From contig OX335657.1 of NCBI GenBank assembly GCA_946894095.1, positions 14,508,001-14,572,000 of the forward strand: a DNA stretch of 64,000 bases, in the 5' to 3' direction. The stretch comes from Incurvaria masculella. Taxonomy: Eukaryota > Arthropoda > Insecta > Lepidoptera > Incurvariidae. Below are positions 12,941-25,672 of this stretch, piece by piece. The stretch's first letter is position 1, and each line of letters begins with the position of its first letter. The position numbers and the translations under genes were made by a program. The notes under the pieces were generated by a model, which did no database searches, had not been told where the DNA came from, and saw nothing but the letters and a program-made list of their open reading frames with translations.

Positions 12941-14239
12941 TAAAGGAACACGTACAGATGGGAGTACAAATTATCTTCATCTTAAAAATGAGACGACACA
13001 TAGATTTCTGGAATGAAACAAACTTACAAGCGTTCATATTTTTTGTAACCCACGTACATTCAAAAGCTTTCATCGCCAACGGTTGGCGACTGCTGCGGCA
13101 CGCGAGGACTGCACGGAGCTTTAAATATAGCCGGTGACAATGCGTAGTCCGTCATTCCGCCACTGCGTCAAGGATACCCTACTGGTGTCGTCGCCTACAC
13201 GCGTCCAGCCCCCTTTGTTGGACAGGAACATCGCTAACTTTTAATTGCGCCCCTCTCAGCACAGATACAAACGGTTGAGGGAGGCGATGGCTGTGCCCGG
13301 CATGATGCTTGTGAACGGGTGCTGTTTGTGGGGACTGGCTTGCTCCAATTTGGCAACACGTTAGATGGCGGGTCTTGGTGATGGATGGTCTTTAAAAATA
13401 AACTGATATTTTTTATGGACTGTTGCATGTGACATGAATTGTTTGTACTTTATACTTTTGTAAACTGAGACTAAGTGGACGTTGAAAAAAAAACCAGCGG
13501 AGTTTCTTGCAAGTTCTTCTTCGCTGGGATTTGCCGAACTGGCTAATGATAAAATATGACAAATCCGCAGTGCAGCAAAAACTTTTCCTCAGAGAAAGCG
13601 GTGTAAATCGCGTGCTCTGTTATACCATTCACACAAGAAACACGGTTACTTTGAAAATCCTGATTGCTGATGAACATGAGTATGGTTTCAAGATCTCCGC
13701 AAAGTTGCCAACCATATTCAAAATATGTAATTTTTTCAACATAGTTTTACATCAAAGTAGGTGTAGTAAGCCATTTTGACGAATCCTGCTGTGATGTTCT
13801 GACATTTTTTTTGCTAACGTAAACAACCACAAATATAGCAGAATAGGTTAGGATTGTTTTTGCACGCTTGTGAAGTGATTGTTACATGCGAATTGATGCA
13901 ATTCAACTGCAAACGAGCAATATATATAATATGCAACTCCGCTACAACTTTGCAACAACAAAACGTAGTTTTGAAGATTAAAGAGAAAGATTTCACTTAA
14001 AAAGACGTACTAGGTATAACACATTTTTTAAATTGGGATTCAATAAAACATTTTGTTTTAGACGTTTTGTCATTATTATTAATATTAGGTACCTTAAAAT
14101 AGTCTCTTGTTATTGATTTACATTTCATACGACCTGGTTTTTCCTATTTTCATGAAAACCTGACGTGACAGACAGAAACTAAGACCAGATTTGTGATCAG
14201 CACCGTCAAATTATTAAAAGGCACGTTTCAAATAACAAA

Positions 14240-14680
14240 CATAAAACCGGCCAAGTGCTAGTCGGACTCGGCACACGAAGGGTTTCGAACCATCGTACAA
14301 GATTTAAAACAAAAAAACCGGCCAAGGGAGAGTCGGACTCGCACACGAAGGGTTCCGTATCATGGTACAAGACTAAATCACTAATATCTAAATCACGATA
14401 AGAAAATCACGTTTTTTGTATGGGCCCTCCCTTAATTTTTTATTATTTTTTTATTTTACCTATTTGTTGTTTGTAGCGGCAAAATAAATACACACTCTCT
14501 GAATATTTCAGCTCCCTACCTATTACAGTTAATGATCATACGGACAGACGGACGTACGGACGGACGGACAGCGAAGGCTTAGTAATTTTTTTTTTTATGA
14601 AAAACCGGTATGGGTGGCAGTAATATGGTTCCGTTGGCACCCTTTGGGTACGGAACCCTAAAAAGTCTGACTTGCACTTG
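14240..14680 (+). mobile_element. (GTCY)n MITE with doubled left end
   Basis: Two successive left ends (AAAACCGGCCAAGTGCTAGT at 14243 and CCGGCCAAGGGAGAGTCGG at 14319) are followed by one body, an ACGGACGGACGG run and the CCTTTGGGTACGGAACCC end. This suggests insertion of a fragment or tandem duplication of the terminus. Confidence 0.75.
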
Positions 14681-15467
14681 TCAAGGTTTGTATTACAAAA
14701 GATACGAGTATCCAAATAAAAACTACGCTGGAAATGTTGAAAATCCGATTCATACTTTCCCACATGCGTGTTGTCTTAAGGGCATTAACCGGATATTGGA
14801 ACTCAATCGCGAATGAGCTGCCCGCACCATAATTTGTGTGTTACCCGACCTTAATCACCTTTTCCAAACAACCAATTTAAAAGTTGACGTCTTAAACACC
14901 CTGAAATTTCCGAGTGTGAATTATTAAATTAGTTGTCGGCGTATCTTTTGAATCAGCGAGCATCACAGCATGCATAATTTAGATGAGAAATAAGAGTTTG
15001 ACCTACTTGATTGTACATAGATGGTCAGTTAATCTAATGATACATTTATAGTATTTTTCATTTATGAAAATCCATTTTGTTTATTATTCATAACATTGAT
15101 GTCTCAGAGGGAAATTCAGATTCCTTGTACCTTATATATATTTTTTATATTCTTCTCTATGTTTTCTTCTAAGAAAATATATAAATTTAAAAATCACTAG
15201 TCATAATTAAGATAAATGAAAAAAATACAAAGCAATTGGGAAATCATTTGAAATCTTAACGTCTGGAATTATCTACCTGTCAGTTCCGACATCCTTTTAA
15301 ACTTGAGAACCACTTACCCGATTTCGATGCAGTTGTCAAATATGTATATTTAGCTCAATTCTCATTAGCTATAGACTATACAAGATCTCGTTAAATTATT
15401 TGAGGGATCAGGAGAGATCCTTCCTTTATTTTGGCGTTCGACGTTGACACAGAGTTTTTTTCTCATA

Positions 15468-15970
15468 AGCGACCCTACAAGCTGGTGAAATAACACGAGA
15501 TACGTTATTTCTCAAAATCAACCGGTTCGATTCCTGGTCGCTAATTTTTTTTTTCAAATATCTATAAATTTAGTTTTAATTTTTATAATTATAACTCTTT
15601 TAAGGTTCTTCGCTATTTATTTTCGTTTAGGAGTTGACCATAAAGGCACACTTGAAAAATTCACCTATGTTTTAAGAACAAAATACATGTATTTTATCTG
15701 CTTATCTTTTTCTATAGTTGAATAAAGCTGGTGAAATAATACAGGATACGTTATTTTTCTCAAAACCAACTGGTTCGATTCCTGGTCAGATAATTTTTTC
15801 AAATATCAATTCATTTCGGTTTAGTTTTTTATTTAAATCGGGCCCATGATTCCTTTGAGTTTTTTCGCAATTCCTTGTAGTTTATAATTTGACCATGAAG
15901 GCAAACTTAAAAATTCGCCTGTGTTTTAAGCGAAAAATTGACATAATATTTCTGTTAATCTTTTTGCTAA
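15468..15970 (+). repeat. Two tandem ~246-bp units with tRNA-like core
   Basis: Units start AAGCTGGTGAAATAA at 15479 and 15725, each with a box-B-like GGTTCGATTCC and similar trailing sequence (TTGACCAT-AAGGCA). The first unit has a perfect 7-bp acceptor-like pairing (AGCGACC 15468-15474, GGTCGCT 15536-15542) over 75 nt, but poor D, anticodon and T stems. I read it as a tRNA-derived repeat, not a working tRNA. Confidence 0.5.
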
Positions 15971-16015
15971 AGATGAATCAACATTTTCTAATGTCACTAA
16001 AAACACGCATCAGAC

Positions 16016-16225
16016 TTAGGGCTGATTTTTCAATAGTCTTTTGAATTTACGCTTCTGCTTATCCATCCGATTTAGTCCATAAGTTTATGAGTAAAATTAT
16101 AGTCAGAAAATTGTGACAGAAGATATAATTCTCCGGCAACGACTATCCGTCTTATTACAAACGTGACTTTGTACTTGTGAATCAGTCCGATAAGTACTAT
16201 CGGAGGATTAAAAAATCGGCCTTAA
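16016..16225. mobile_element. Family D MITE
   Basis: TTAGGGCTGATTTTTCAATA and AGGATTAAAAAATCGGCCTTA ends; internal CAGTCCGATAAGTACTATCG. The left arm is shortened. Confidence 0.75.
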
Positions 16226-16509
16226 ATGAAGTTCTTCTCAAAATATTTCCACTCTCTGCCCATCGTTACCCATTCCGCGGCCCTCGCCGTGAAATATGCA
16301 ATCATTCTGCCAAAACCGATCCGCCCTGCTAATCCGTTATCTTATTAAAACTTAACCGTCCAAAAAATTTGCAAAAACAACAGTCGACAGGCTCGGCGGC
16401 TGCGCTGCCGCGGCGACCGCGAGCGCCTTTTGACGAGGTACGTGTTTATCGGTGCAGTCCAAGAAATGTGAGGACACGCCCTTTGAGATGCAGCGATGTG
16501 TTTGTTTAA

Positions 16510-17417
16510 GGCTGTTCCGACCCATATAAAGTTGTTTGCACACTTACCTCAAAAAGTATTGCACTTTAAGCAACGAATTAATAATAAAAGTTTAATATAG
16601 TCATATTACTTGCAGCGAAAACAATTTCACAATTTCAAGATTATTGGTTTTGTTACAATTTATTTAAATACTATTTTTATTTAACAGCGCCATCTAAGGG
16701 TGTAAAACTTCTAATCGGCAATTACAACGAAACCATTAAACCTGAAATTGTGAATATGTTTTCGCTGCAACTACTATGGCTATATTTAATATTTTTGACG
16801 AATTCATGCCTTAAGGTGGCCCAACCCGGCGGCCTCAACTCATTTGCGGGCACGGTACAAAACCGTGCTGTTGCGCTCTGGGACCTTCTCTGTTTCTAAG
16901 AACAAGACAGGCTCCGTGATGAGGAAGATGCAACCTGTCCACACAAAAGACAATGTGCATAGTGTATGATTTGGTAAGATTTAAGAAAATTTTAATTTCA
17001 AAACGACTTATAGCTAAAAGTAAACCACGACCGCTGTAGTCAAAAATCTAACAAAAACCAAATAGATTCTAAATCTTGTATAAATAAGCTATGTCTGATG
17101 ACTAATCTTTTTAAGATCTTCTTACTTTATCATTGCGTAATCCACCTCCAAAGTTATTGCATAAAACGCGCGAAAAATCCGAGCTTTCGGACGTTATAAC
17201 TTGGAAACCAAACACAATTTTACAATGCCAATGGTCATCAGACATCTAGTTCAATCAAATAAAGCTATTTTGAGCAAAATTTTGGATCTCTGACAAGAAA
17301 TATAGGCGTGATCTTCTTTCCCCTTTTGTATGGGGAGATGAGCGGGTTGGGCCACCTTAAAGTGCAATACTTTTTGCGTTCTGTGTAAAAAAAAACATTG
17401 TATGGGTCGTAACATCC
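16510..17417. mobile_element. TTAA-target MITE (family C) interrupted by a second TTAA element
   Basis: The ends GGCTGTTCCGACCCATA and TATGGGTCG-AACATCC are flanked by TTAA on both sides (16506-16509, 17418-17421). The uninterrupted copy at 62393-62751 shows the undisturbed interior, where the sequence reads GTGCCTTAAAGTGCAATAC. Confidence 0.85.
16815..17356. mobile_element. 542-bp TTAA element nested in family C
   Basis: The ends are GGTGGCCCAACCCGG and the inverted GGTTGGGCCACC, flanked by TTAA duplications (16811-16814, 17357-17360). A second copy of the same length is at 24855-25396, also between TTAA. TTAA duplication is the hallmark of piggyBac-type transposition. No transposase is present. 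Confidence 0.85.
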
Positions 17418-17481
17418 TTAAGAGACTCGTTACCCTATCAGTTCCCCACGCTACGGACGATAACTGTTTACTGCCATGCTC

Positions 17482-17560
17482 TTAGGGCCGATTTTTCAAT
17501 CGACTGATAGTTAATGCCGAAGTTATCTCATTCTAACGCTATAATCTAATCTGTCAGTAT
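17482..17560 (+). mobile_element. Family D MITE, left-end fragment
   Basis: TTAGGGCCGATTTTTCAATC followed by diverged sequence. The right end is not recognisable. Confidence 0.5.
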
Positions 17561-18017
17561 TTTTTTTTAATTTACCTTTTAGACTGCAATATATTAACTA
17601 ATAACCACTTTTAGGGGTAGGGAAACGTTAGGGCCTGGAAGACGATTTAGCTAGTTTAACGGCAGTCGCAGTGCAAAATTGTGCCTGGCCAATGGAGAAG
17701 GTTGTCTTCACGACGTAAGGGGAAATTACGTTCGACCAACAACCATGCACATTTCTGTTTAAGATTCTTTTAAATTATTTTTACTTTAGTTATATTTAAC
17801 CGTAACGTAAATGAAAATTCAACATGTAATTAAATATTCGCGTAAAACATTTCGCTGATAATTGCTGTTTTCTATTAAATAGTGATGGTATTCCGCCTCC
17901 TTTCGTCGCTTGTTAGTTATTTATTTTAATTGAGTTGTTAACGAGAAGAGATAACAAATTATAATTCAAATTATCCTTTACGATTTGCAAATAAATATAT
18001 TCATATTCTGACGTGAC

Positions 18018-18092
18018 ATTCCGAACGCTGTGGTACAGTGATAAAGCGTCCGTCTGCCGTGCCGCAGAGGCGTGGGTTCAAATCCGTCCTCT
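18018..18092 (+). repeat. tRNA-like SINE head fragment
   Basis: It has box A-like TGGTACAGTGA and box B GGTTCAAATCC at tRNA spacing. The acceptor and T stems do not pair, so it is not a functional tRNA gene. Confidence 0.5.
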
Positions 18093-18675
18093 GAGTTGGG
18101 TCCTACTAAGACGCTTCACTGGTTACAAAATGCAATACGAATAGTCCGTTTGTCACTTTCAGGATGTATGCTCTAAGAAAATCTGAAAAAAGAAATACGA
18201 GAAAATGTAATAAGTGGAAAATTAAGCACTTGTAAACCAATTGAAATATTGTAGCGCCAGAGAAATGCTTTGGTACATTACTCTGAAGCACAAATAAAAT
18301 CCGAAGAAACCACACACTTCTTAAATCGACGAATTAATGATAAAATGCTTACAATTACTTTTTTATTTTTTATTTATTTATTATAGAAACTTAACAGCTA
18401 TTTATGGTTACAAATAGTACAGGTATTTATCAAATTGTTTAGCCAATTATAAAGTTTCACAATTTGAAAATTTTGTTGAAGTTATAGGTACCTACATATG
18501 ATGTAAGAATTAAAATTCAAAAATATCCTAAAGGTTAATCGGACATATGTGGGGAGGGGGGGTTGTGAGTTGAGTGTGTGTGTGTGACAGGGAGGGTGTG
18601 TATGTATGTGTGAGGAGTGCGTTAAGGTTGTGTTAGGGTTAAGTTATGTTTTTTTTTGACATTTTTTATCTTTAA

Positions 18676-18870
18676 AACAGATGGTGATCTTGGAGAAGCT
18701 CTTTGATATTTTTTGCAAATTTAGTTTTGGTTAAGTTGAAAATATCGTTTTCACAGAATTTTTTGTTGTAAGTCTCCATACATCTATTAATGGTGGATGT
18801 CTGGGCGTACCTAGTGTGACAACTATGGGTTTGAAATAAATCAAGACTGACTACAAATTAGGATTAAAAT
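18676..18870 (-). mobile_element. Non-LTR retrotransposon 3' ORF fragment
   Basis: The minus strand reads FQTHSCHTRYAQTSTINRC then METYNKKFCENDIF up to a TAA. The HS-HTRYA motif and terminal Lys-rich helix are typical of the C-terminus of CR1/jockey-type reverse transcriptases. GT-rich simple sequence (18541-18640) lies beyond its 3' end. Confidence 0.5.
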
Positions 18871-19669
18871 ACAGAAAAGTGACATACTATTTTTGGAAGC
18901 AACAGTCCTCAATTCCTCAATCTGACAAACAGGCCTGCCTTCTGTCTTTACACAATTTAAAAGATATATAAATATATAAAAAACGTCGCCATAGCAATGC
19001 TGTGTTGTTGTGAAAATAAACTTGAGATTTGGAATACAATATTTTTTGCTAAAAAAGTAAAGTTTTTTCAGTCTACAATATTGTGTGACATTGTATCTAA
19101 CATCATTTCATCTTTTTTTATACATGCACGTTTATTCGAAAAATAAATTCTGGGTAAGAGCACAGAAAAAAAAACCCTTTTGACTTAATTCGGCTAATAA
19201 TCGAGTTTGATTTAAACAAACTTTTAGATTCACATATTGAACGACTGGAGTAATTTCAAAACTATATTTGTGCGGGAAATAAAAAGAATTTAAATTAACA
19301 TAATATTTTTTTTTTGTATTTGATAGGTATGCACTCCATGTTTACCTTTTGAATATTGGAGTAATTATTGGGTTTATGTTATAGCTAAATAGTGGTGGAT
19401 ATTATATTGATTAGTAATATTTATTTCTGATCTATTTGTATGCGTTGTGAATTTTGCATCCGTATTTTTGTTATAACGCCTCTAGTCTTCTATCGCCTCG
19501 AGTCTAGCATTTCATGTTATAAATCAAGTTTGAAATATGAATTTTCACAACGAATGAGGAAGATATTGATTAGTTGCTCGGAATCCATGTAAAACTGTAG
19601 GTCGACAAGGAAACGGTCCACCAAAGTGTGTAAAGATGTCCGTCTCAAGCACAGAAGAAAAAGAAAGCG

Positions 19670-20057
19670 AAGTTTTTTTATTTTATTTGACTGGACATGG
19701 ATGGCTAATACCACAAGTTCTATCATGGTATTAGCCCAACACACCACATGGGAACTAGGTGCCATGCCAGGACCTTCCTTATATTGCACGGCTACATTGA
19801 ACTGGATGGAAAACACGGACAATTTTCATTGCCGCTTCGAGCATCGTTCATCCAATGCGATGGTACCAACCCGGGCGGGATAAACCCTACCACCTAGTAA
19901 GTAAGGAAGGGGACCTACAGCTTAACGTGGAATCCGAACCACGGCCAGCCTCTCTCAACGGTCGAATGGTCACCCATCCAAGACCAGACCGGACCCAGCG
20001 TTGCTTAACTTCGGAGAGCGATCGCCGAAGTGTCGCGCCACTGGGCCACTGAGGCGG
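19670..20057 (-). mobile_element. 5S rRNA-headed SINE (minus)
   Basis: On the minus strand the 5' part carries GAAGTTAAGCAACGCTGGG and CTTGGATGGGTGACC, the 5S rRNA internal promoter boxes A and C. The body is the same as in the tRNA-headed SINE. A short second SINE fragment (CGGAATCCATGTAAAACTGT) lies in plus orientation at 19577-19605. Confidence 0.85.
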
Positions 20058-20298
20058 TTGTTATCGCAACTCCTGGATAAAGATATATGGGAAGGGTGCG
20101 TATGGGAAGCAGTAGCGGGAGCACAAACGCAACGATACGGCCGAATCGATCGATAAAGAACTGCGTTTTTGTTTCGCTTTTCGTGCGAGCGGAAACAAGA
20201 AAGATAGACTTTTATCGGTCGGTATAGCTGTATCCTTCGTTTGTGCTCATGCTGCTGGCCGCGCGTCTTCACTGCCACCGCGCGCGAATGGGCTCATC

Positions 20299-20524
20299 AA
20301 GCCAAAGTCCGCTAGTAGATAACTCCACTCTCTAGCGTTAGCTTTATGAGATAACACCAAATTTGGTACAATTTTGTGTGATTCCGAGGTTATCTCATAG
20401 CACTAACGCTCTAAAGTGGAGTTATCTATTCTGCCCTCCTTATTCAAAAGGCGTTGTACATATGGGCGCGTATGTCATTACCGCCTTTTTCATAAGGAGG
20501 GCAGTATTAGCGGACTTGGGCTTC
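20299..20524. mobile_element. Palindromic MITE carrying a 74-bp insertion in its right arm
   Basis: The left arm AAGCCAAAGTCCGCTAGTAG continues through ATAACTCCACTCT. The right arm reads GAGTTATCTATT, is interrupted by the element at 20431-20504, then resumes AGCGGACTTGGGCTT. Removing the insertion and one TATT restores a near-perfect complementary arm. Confidence 0.8.
20431..20504. mobile_element. 74-bp palindromic element flanked by TATT
   Basis: The ends are CTGCCCTCCTTA and TAAGGAGGGCAG, flanked by TATT at 20427-20430 and 20505-20508. A 77-bp copy at 60112-60188 has the same ends and the same TATT duplication. Confidence 0.85.
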
Positions 20525-21274
20525 TGAAATGCGTTCGTCAAATCAGTTCCCACCATCACAATCTCTTCGTGCTTCAGTACGTCTGCGACTATGTTTGCGT
20601 ATGGCATGCACCATCGACGAACTAAGTCAAGTAGCACCTTACCCCCCTCCCGCTTCACCCCCGCGCGATGCGAGCGCTTCAAAGCAATCGCTCTGCGAAG
20701 TGCTACTGGACTTTTGAATGTTGTTAGTTTTTTAATAATTGGAGACAGCTGGTCTCATAATAGGCGCATTCGATCTGAGCTCTCTATGCTTATAAGGCAA
20801 GGTCATATGCATCGCTCCTTTGCCATGATCGTGATTTGATGATTATCACGACATTGTAATAGATAACCATCTCCTTCAAACGCGGTACAAATGTAACATA
20901 AGTAAGAGGCCTCTTACAGCATGCATGTGCAGACAGAGGGACTAGGGAATGTCATTTTCAGGACTGGAACCGGGCATGACGATAAGTAACAGAGGTTAGC
21001 AGATTTGCTAAACAATTTATTTGTGTAATGACAAGTACCTATACTTCAATCGACTAGCCGTCAAAGCACTGGGTATAGAGCGAGAGCAGGGTTTAAAAAA
21101 AAGTATGTCAATGCAGAATTATTTGATTGTTTAGGCGTGGAGGTGACTGGCATTTATCTATCCCGCCAAAAATAACACATAGGTACTAATTTTGATAACG
21201 CATATTCATATTACTAGAAAATTATATCTAAACATTAGTGGGTGGGTGTAACGGTACTTAATGAATCATGGAAA
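20525..21274. other. No gene recognised
   Basis: Part of this (20530-20860) resembles 740-960. A minus-strand ORF (20440-20682) shows no family features. Confidence 0.35.
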
Positions 21275-21435
21275 ACCCGTATTTCCACCCAGTTCAATGT
21301 CGCCGTGGTCAAGGGGAGGTTCTGGAATTACCCCTAGGTTCATCGGGAATGATATGTAATTACCTGATATAAATGTTAGCACTGTAACATGTGATATTTG
21401 GTGTAAGCTAGCCATCCATGTCTAATTATAAAATA
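21275..21435 (+). mobile_element. Degraded SINE 3' fragment
   Basis: TTTCCACCCAGTTCAATGTCG, GGGGAGGTTCTGG and AGCCATCCATGTC mark the shared SINE body end, with many changes. Confidence 0.55.
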
Positions 21436-22577
21436 ACATAAACAATAATCTCATTAAAGGACTTTGAAATGTCTATGCGAAAGCTATGGGCTTTCGCATA
21501 AGCTATAGGCGGTCCAAAAAAGGATGTGTATATGCTTTGTTTTTGTTCTAAGCCCAGTTATTAAATATATATTCTGATAACTTAATAAATTAAACTTACA
21601 GATTTCTTGAAATTGTGAAATAGTTTAATGATTTCAAAAAAAAATTTATGAAAAATATAATAAACTTTCCCGTTATTCTTTGGCACAAATCAAGTCGCAG
21701 AATTTTGGACATGACAAACTGCATAAATGAATTTTCAAATAACAAACATATTGTCATCATAACAACGTAAATAAACGCGCACACGATCAATTCAATACAA
21801 ATCATAATGAAGCACATCGTTAAATGACGTAATAACAACACGTGTACCCGCTCCTGGCCTAATAGTGCGTGCCATTTGGCAGGCTTTGCAAGTGGGTCGT
21901 AAAATTTTACGAGCGCGAACACCCGACGGACGCCGCAATTTTTAACCCCGCCGTGTGATCAGCGTGCGCGGGATTCGATGAAAAGGGGCGGGGCCATAAC
22001 ACTTTAAGCAAATTGTGGTGTGATTATTTTAAACGTTTTAACTTAAATAAGTTAAAACGGGTACATCGGACGTATATTTTTATCGTTATTGCGGTGTAGA
22101 GCGGGAGTCTATGACGGTTCAAATACGAAAAATCGGGAAAAATAGAAGTGATTTTTCCGCAGTCGTATTATGAATCCAAAAATAAAAAAAAATAACATCA
22201 CATTATATTATTTCAAGAATTTACTTTATTTATTTTCATTGGGAAATAATACAGAAAATAAATTGTAAACTTTAAGTTGCTGCCTATATGAAATAGATAA
22301 CCAAGGCAAGAAGAAGAATGTGGAAGAATATTTGCCTAAAGAAAAATATAAGAAACCAAAATCTGCGAAAAAAAAATGTGCGAATAAAATGTATTCTAGG
22401 TCTTATATTAAAGATCGGTTGGTAGGAACCACCTATGTTCAAACGTGCCTTCAGTAAAACATATCTTGATGGTATGCAATTAACAAATTATTATTCTGTT
22501 TTTATATATTTATAACGATTATATTTTTTTATAAATGAGGCACTGTGTTTGACATAAATAAATGTTATTGTTTTATT

Positions 22578-22905
22578 AGGGTTCCGTACCCAAAGGGTGA
22601 AAACGGGACCCTATTACCAAGCCTCCGCTGTCCGTCCGTCCGTCCGTCCGTCCGTCCGTCCGTCCGTCCGTCCGTCCGTCCGTCCGTCCGTCCGTCTGTC
22701 ACAGGGCTGTATCTCATGAACCGTAATAGGTAGGCGGCTGAAATTTTCACAGAGTGTGTGTTTATTTTGCCGCAATAACAACAAATAGGTAATATAAAAA
22801 AAATATAAAAATTAAAAGAAAAAACGTGATTTTTTGTGTTAAATCTTGAACGATGGTACGGAACCCTTCCTGTGAGAGTACTACCCGCACTTGTTTTTGT
22901 TTAAG
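22578..22905 (-). mobile_element. (GTCY)n MITE with the longest microsatellite
   Basis: GGGTTCCGTACCCAAAGGGT is followed by about 17 GTCC units (22629-22700), the body with AGAGTGTGTGTTTATTTTGC, and GGTACGGAACCCTTCCTGTG. The repeat creates spurious PSVRPSVR/DGRTDGRT ORFs on both strands. Confidence 0.88.
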
Positions 22906-23184
22906 TGTTTGCATGGTTGCAATTTCTGTTCTAATAAAGAGACAGTTTAGCTTAAAATTTGTATTTAATATATCTTATTACTTGCGAACATATATATATT
23001 ATTATCATAATATCTGTACATTGCAAAGTGGACATATGATCAAAGGGATTTTGAATTTGTCTCTAATTCCGGTGTCTCGAATTTAAAATACTTGACTAAG
23101 CCTCGTCGTTCGAAAATCGAGGCTAAGCAAAGCTGGCCGTTGTCAGATTCTGATTGGGTCACGCTTTTCGACCCGTGAGGCAGG

Positions 23185-23430
23185 CAGTAGTTCAAATTGC
23201 TCGTATACCTGTAGGTCTCTCTTCACTTACAAGGTGTAAGTGTTAATCCTGCCCTGGTTGGTATCATCGCATCGAATGAATGATGTTCGAAGCGCCAATG
23301 AAAATTCTCCGTGTTATCAATTCAGTTCAACTTGCAAAATAAGGAAGGCATCTTTTTTCCATGTTATGTACTAGGCTAATAACGTGACAGTAGACAGACA
23401 CCTACTGGTATTAGCCAGTTCCAGAACAGC
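23185..23430 (+). mobile_element. Degraded SINE
   Basis: CTGTAGGTCTCTCTTCACTT, TGGTATCATCGCATCGAATG and TCAATTCAGTTCAA blocks of the SINE body are visible; the head is missing. Confidence 0.5.
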
Positions 23431-24307
23431 AACAAATTATTTGGGACCGTAAAACATTCAAATAAAGGATATTTGTACAACTCTTGTCATTTTAATTATC
23501 CACTGCTTGTAGGCTACAGAAAGAGTATGAAATTTATAGTAATGATTTCCTAGACTCGTGCTCTATATGTGTTTATAAAGACATACTTAAATCGAGGAAA
23601 TCGCATTATGATTAAACTTAACGATAATCCCTTAGGGAATTAATTTTTAATGTTGGTAATTAATGTCAATGATGTATGCCTAGAATATTCTAGCAGTAAA
23701 CATATATGTATGTACCCCTAATAACCTGAATATTTAGAGAGTTCATTCGCATGTTCTTTTTTCTGCGTAGATATCAAAATATTTCAATTTATTTTGATAA
23801 TATTTCTCTATCTTCTCCCATATAATTATAATCTCGAAATAATTGCGCTATGCGTAGATATAAATAACCGTGACTTAATTTAGGAAATGGATTGATGGTT
23901 TACTTTAAGGATATTTAAGTATCTGATAAATTAATTATCTTTTCGTAACCGTTGAACTGAGAACCGACAGCATCGGGTAGTAATACTTTTATAGTACTTG
24001 TTCTTTTTACTCTAGAAAATGGCACATACAGTATTCAATGCATACACTAAAAATAATAATCAGTTAATCTAACTGTAATTCCGATAATACCAACCGTCTT
24101 GCAACGTTAAAATAGAGGCGACTTGGTAACAGTAAAACGGTTACTCTGAGTGAAAACAGTTAGCCTTAAACATTAAATGTTACTGTATCTCATAATTGTT
24201 TTTTTAACTGTTTTCTCTTACTGTTTCCCTAACTGAGTTAAAACTGTTTCTAGCTTTAGGATTTTTTCAATTCTTACTCACGGTTTAGATTCAATGAGAA
24301 GGTACTG

Positions 24308-24690
24308 TCTGTTAAAATTACTGTAACTTTTGAAACTGGACTGTTGCACGCTCGTGGCACCTCTTTTGGTATACGTTTGGAAAAACTCGGGAAAAAACGG
24401 AACTTCGAAATTACGTAAAAATCTAAAACCTCGTATAAGTTTTACTACTTATTCTGTGGTTTTACTATATCAGCCTGTCAAAATAAAACACAGACTACCG
24501 AATATGTATGAAAACGTGGAGTCGGCGTAAATGGCTACGTCAATGTATTTGCAGCGACGATGAGTAAGCTGTCAAGTCAAACTCGGTCGCAAATGTTAGT
24601 TAGCTTAACTACCACTGCGCGCGCTCTTCAATGTCCATACATTTGAAAACGGTTTGGCGTAAATGCCAATTTAGGTGACACGTCGTACTA
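24308..24690. mobile_element. Family G element, old copy
   Basis: TTCTGTGGTTTTACTA, AAACGTGGAGTCG, GCGCGCGCTCTTCAAT-like and GCGTAAATGCCAATTTAGGTGA blocks align with 6776-7131 but with many substitutions and lost ends. Confidence 0.6.
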
Positions 24691-24854
24691 GGGGTTCAGA
24701 GTGCACTTTTCGCCTGTAACAAAGTGCTCCAATGAGCTTTTTACGGTGGGATCGCTAATGCGACATCTACAATCAGCTTTGAGGTTTATTCCCAGTATGA
24801 TATACATTACGGAGCCATTGTTATATTGTATTGGTAGCTATGTAGGTTGATTAA

Positions 24855-25396
24855 GGTGGTCCAACCCGGCGGGCCTAACTCATGCGCGGGCACGGTACAA
24901 AACCGTGGTGTTGCGCTCTGGGACCTTCTCTGTTTCAAAGAATAAGACAGGTTCCGTGATGAGGAAGATGCAACATGTCCACAAAAAAGACAATGTGCAT
25001 AGTGTATGATTAGGTAAGATTTACGAAAATTTTAATTTCAAAACGACTTATAGCTAAAAGTAAACCACGACCGCTGTAGTCAAAAATCTATCAAAAACCA
25101 AATAGATTATAAATCTTGATTAAATAAGCTATGTCTGATGACTAATCTTTTTAAGATGTTCTTACTTTATCATTGCGTAATTCACCTCCAAAGTTATTGT
25201 ATAAAACGCGCAAAAAAATCAAACTTTCGGAACTTATAATTTAGAAACCAAACACAATTTTACAATGCCAATGGCCATCAGACATCTAGTTCGATCAAAT
25301 AAAGCTATTTTGAGCAAAATTTTGAATCCCTGACAAGAAATATGGGCGTGATCTTCTTTCCCCTTTTGTATGGGGAGATGAGCGGGTCGGGCCACC
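24855..25396. mobile_element. 542-bp TTAA element, second copy
   Basis: GGTGGTCCAACCCGGCGGGC to GAGCGGGTCGGGCCACC lies between TTAA at 24851-24854 and 25397-25400. It is the same length as the copy at 16815-17356 and differs by scattered substitutions. Confidence 0.85.
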
Positions 25397-25398
25397 TT

Positions 25399-25672
25399 AA
25401 GGGCCGATTTTTCAGTCCTCAGACCATTGACTTATATATTACTTCGTAATCATTGCCTCAGACAGTACTTATCGGACTGATAGTACAAATTCACGTTTGT
25501 CAAAAGACGGAAAGTCATTGCCGGAGAATTATATCTTCTATCACAATTATCTGACTACAATTTTACTAATAAACATATGGACTTACTATATCGGATGGAT
25601 AAGCAGAAGCGTAAAGAATTCCGTCGAATAGTTATCTGGCTGTTATCAGACTATTTAAAAATCAGCCCTTAG
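25399..25672. mobile_element. Family D MITE abutting the TTAA element
   Basis: It begins AAGGGCCGATTTTTCAGTCC directly at the TTAA of the preceding element and ends TTAAAAATCAGCCCTTA. The left arm carries an extra ~35 bp. Confidence 0.7.

Noticed and set aside
18018..18092. Possible tRNA gene
   Set aside because: Boxes A and B are present but the T stem and acceptor stem do not pair.
22545..22750. ORFs on both strands with PSVRPSVR or DGRTDGRT repeats
   Set aside because: Product of the (GTCC)n microsatellite inside a MITE; similar artefacts occur at 61248-61439 and 45534-45758.
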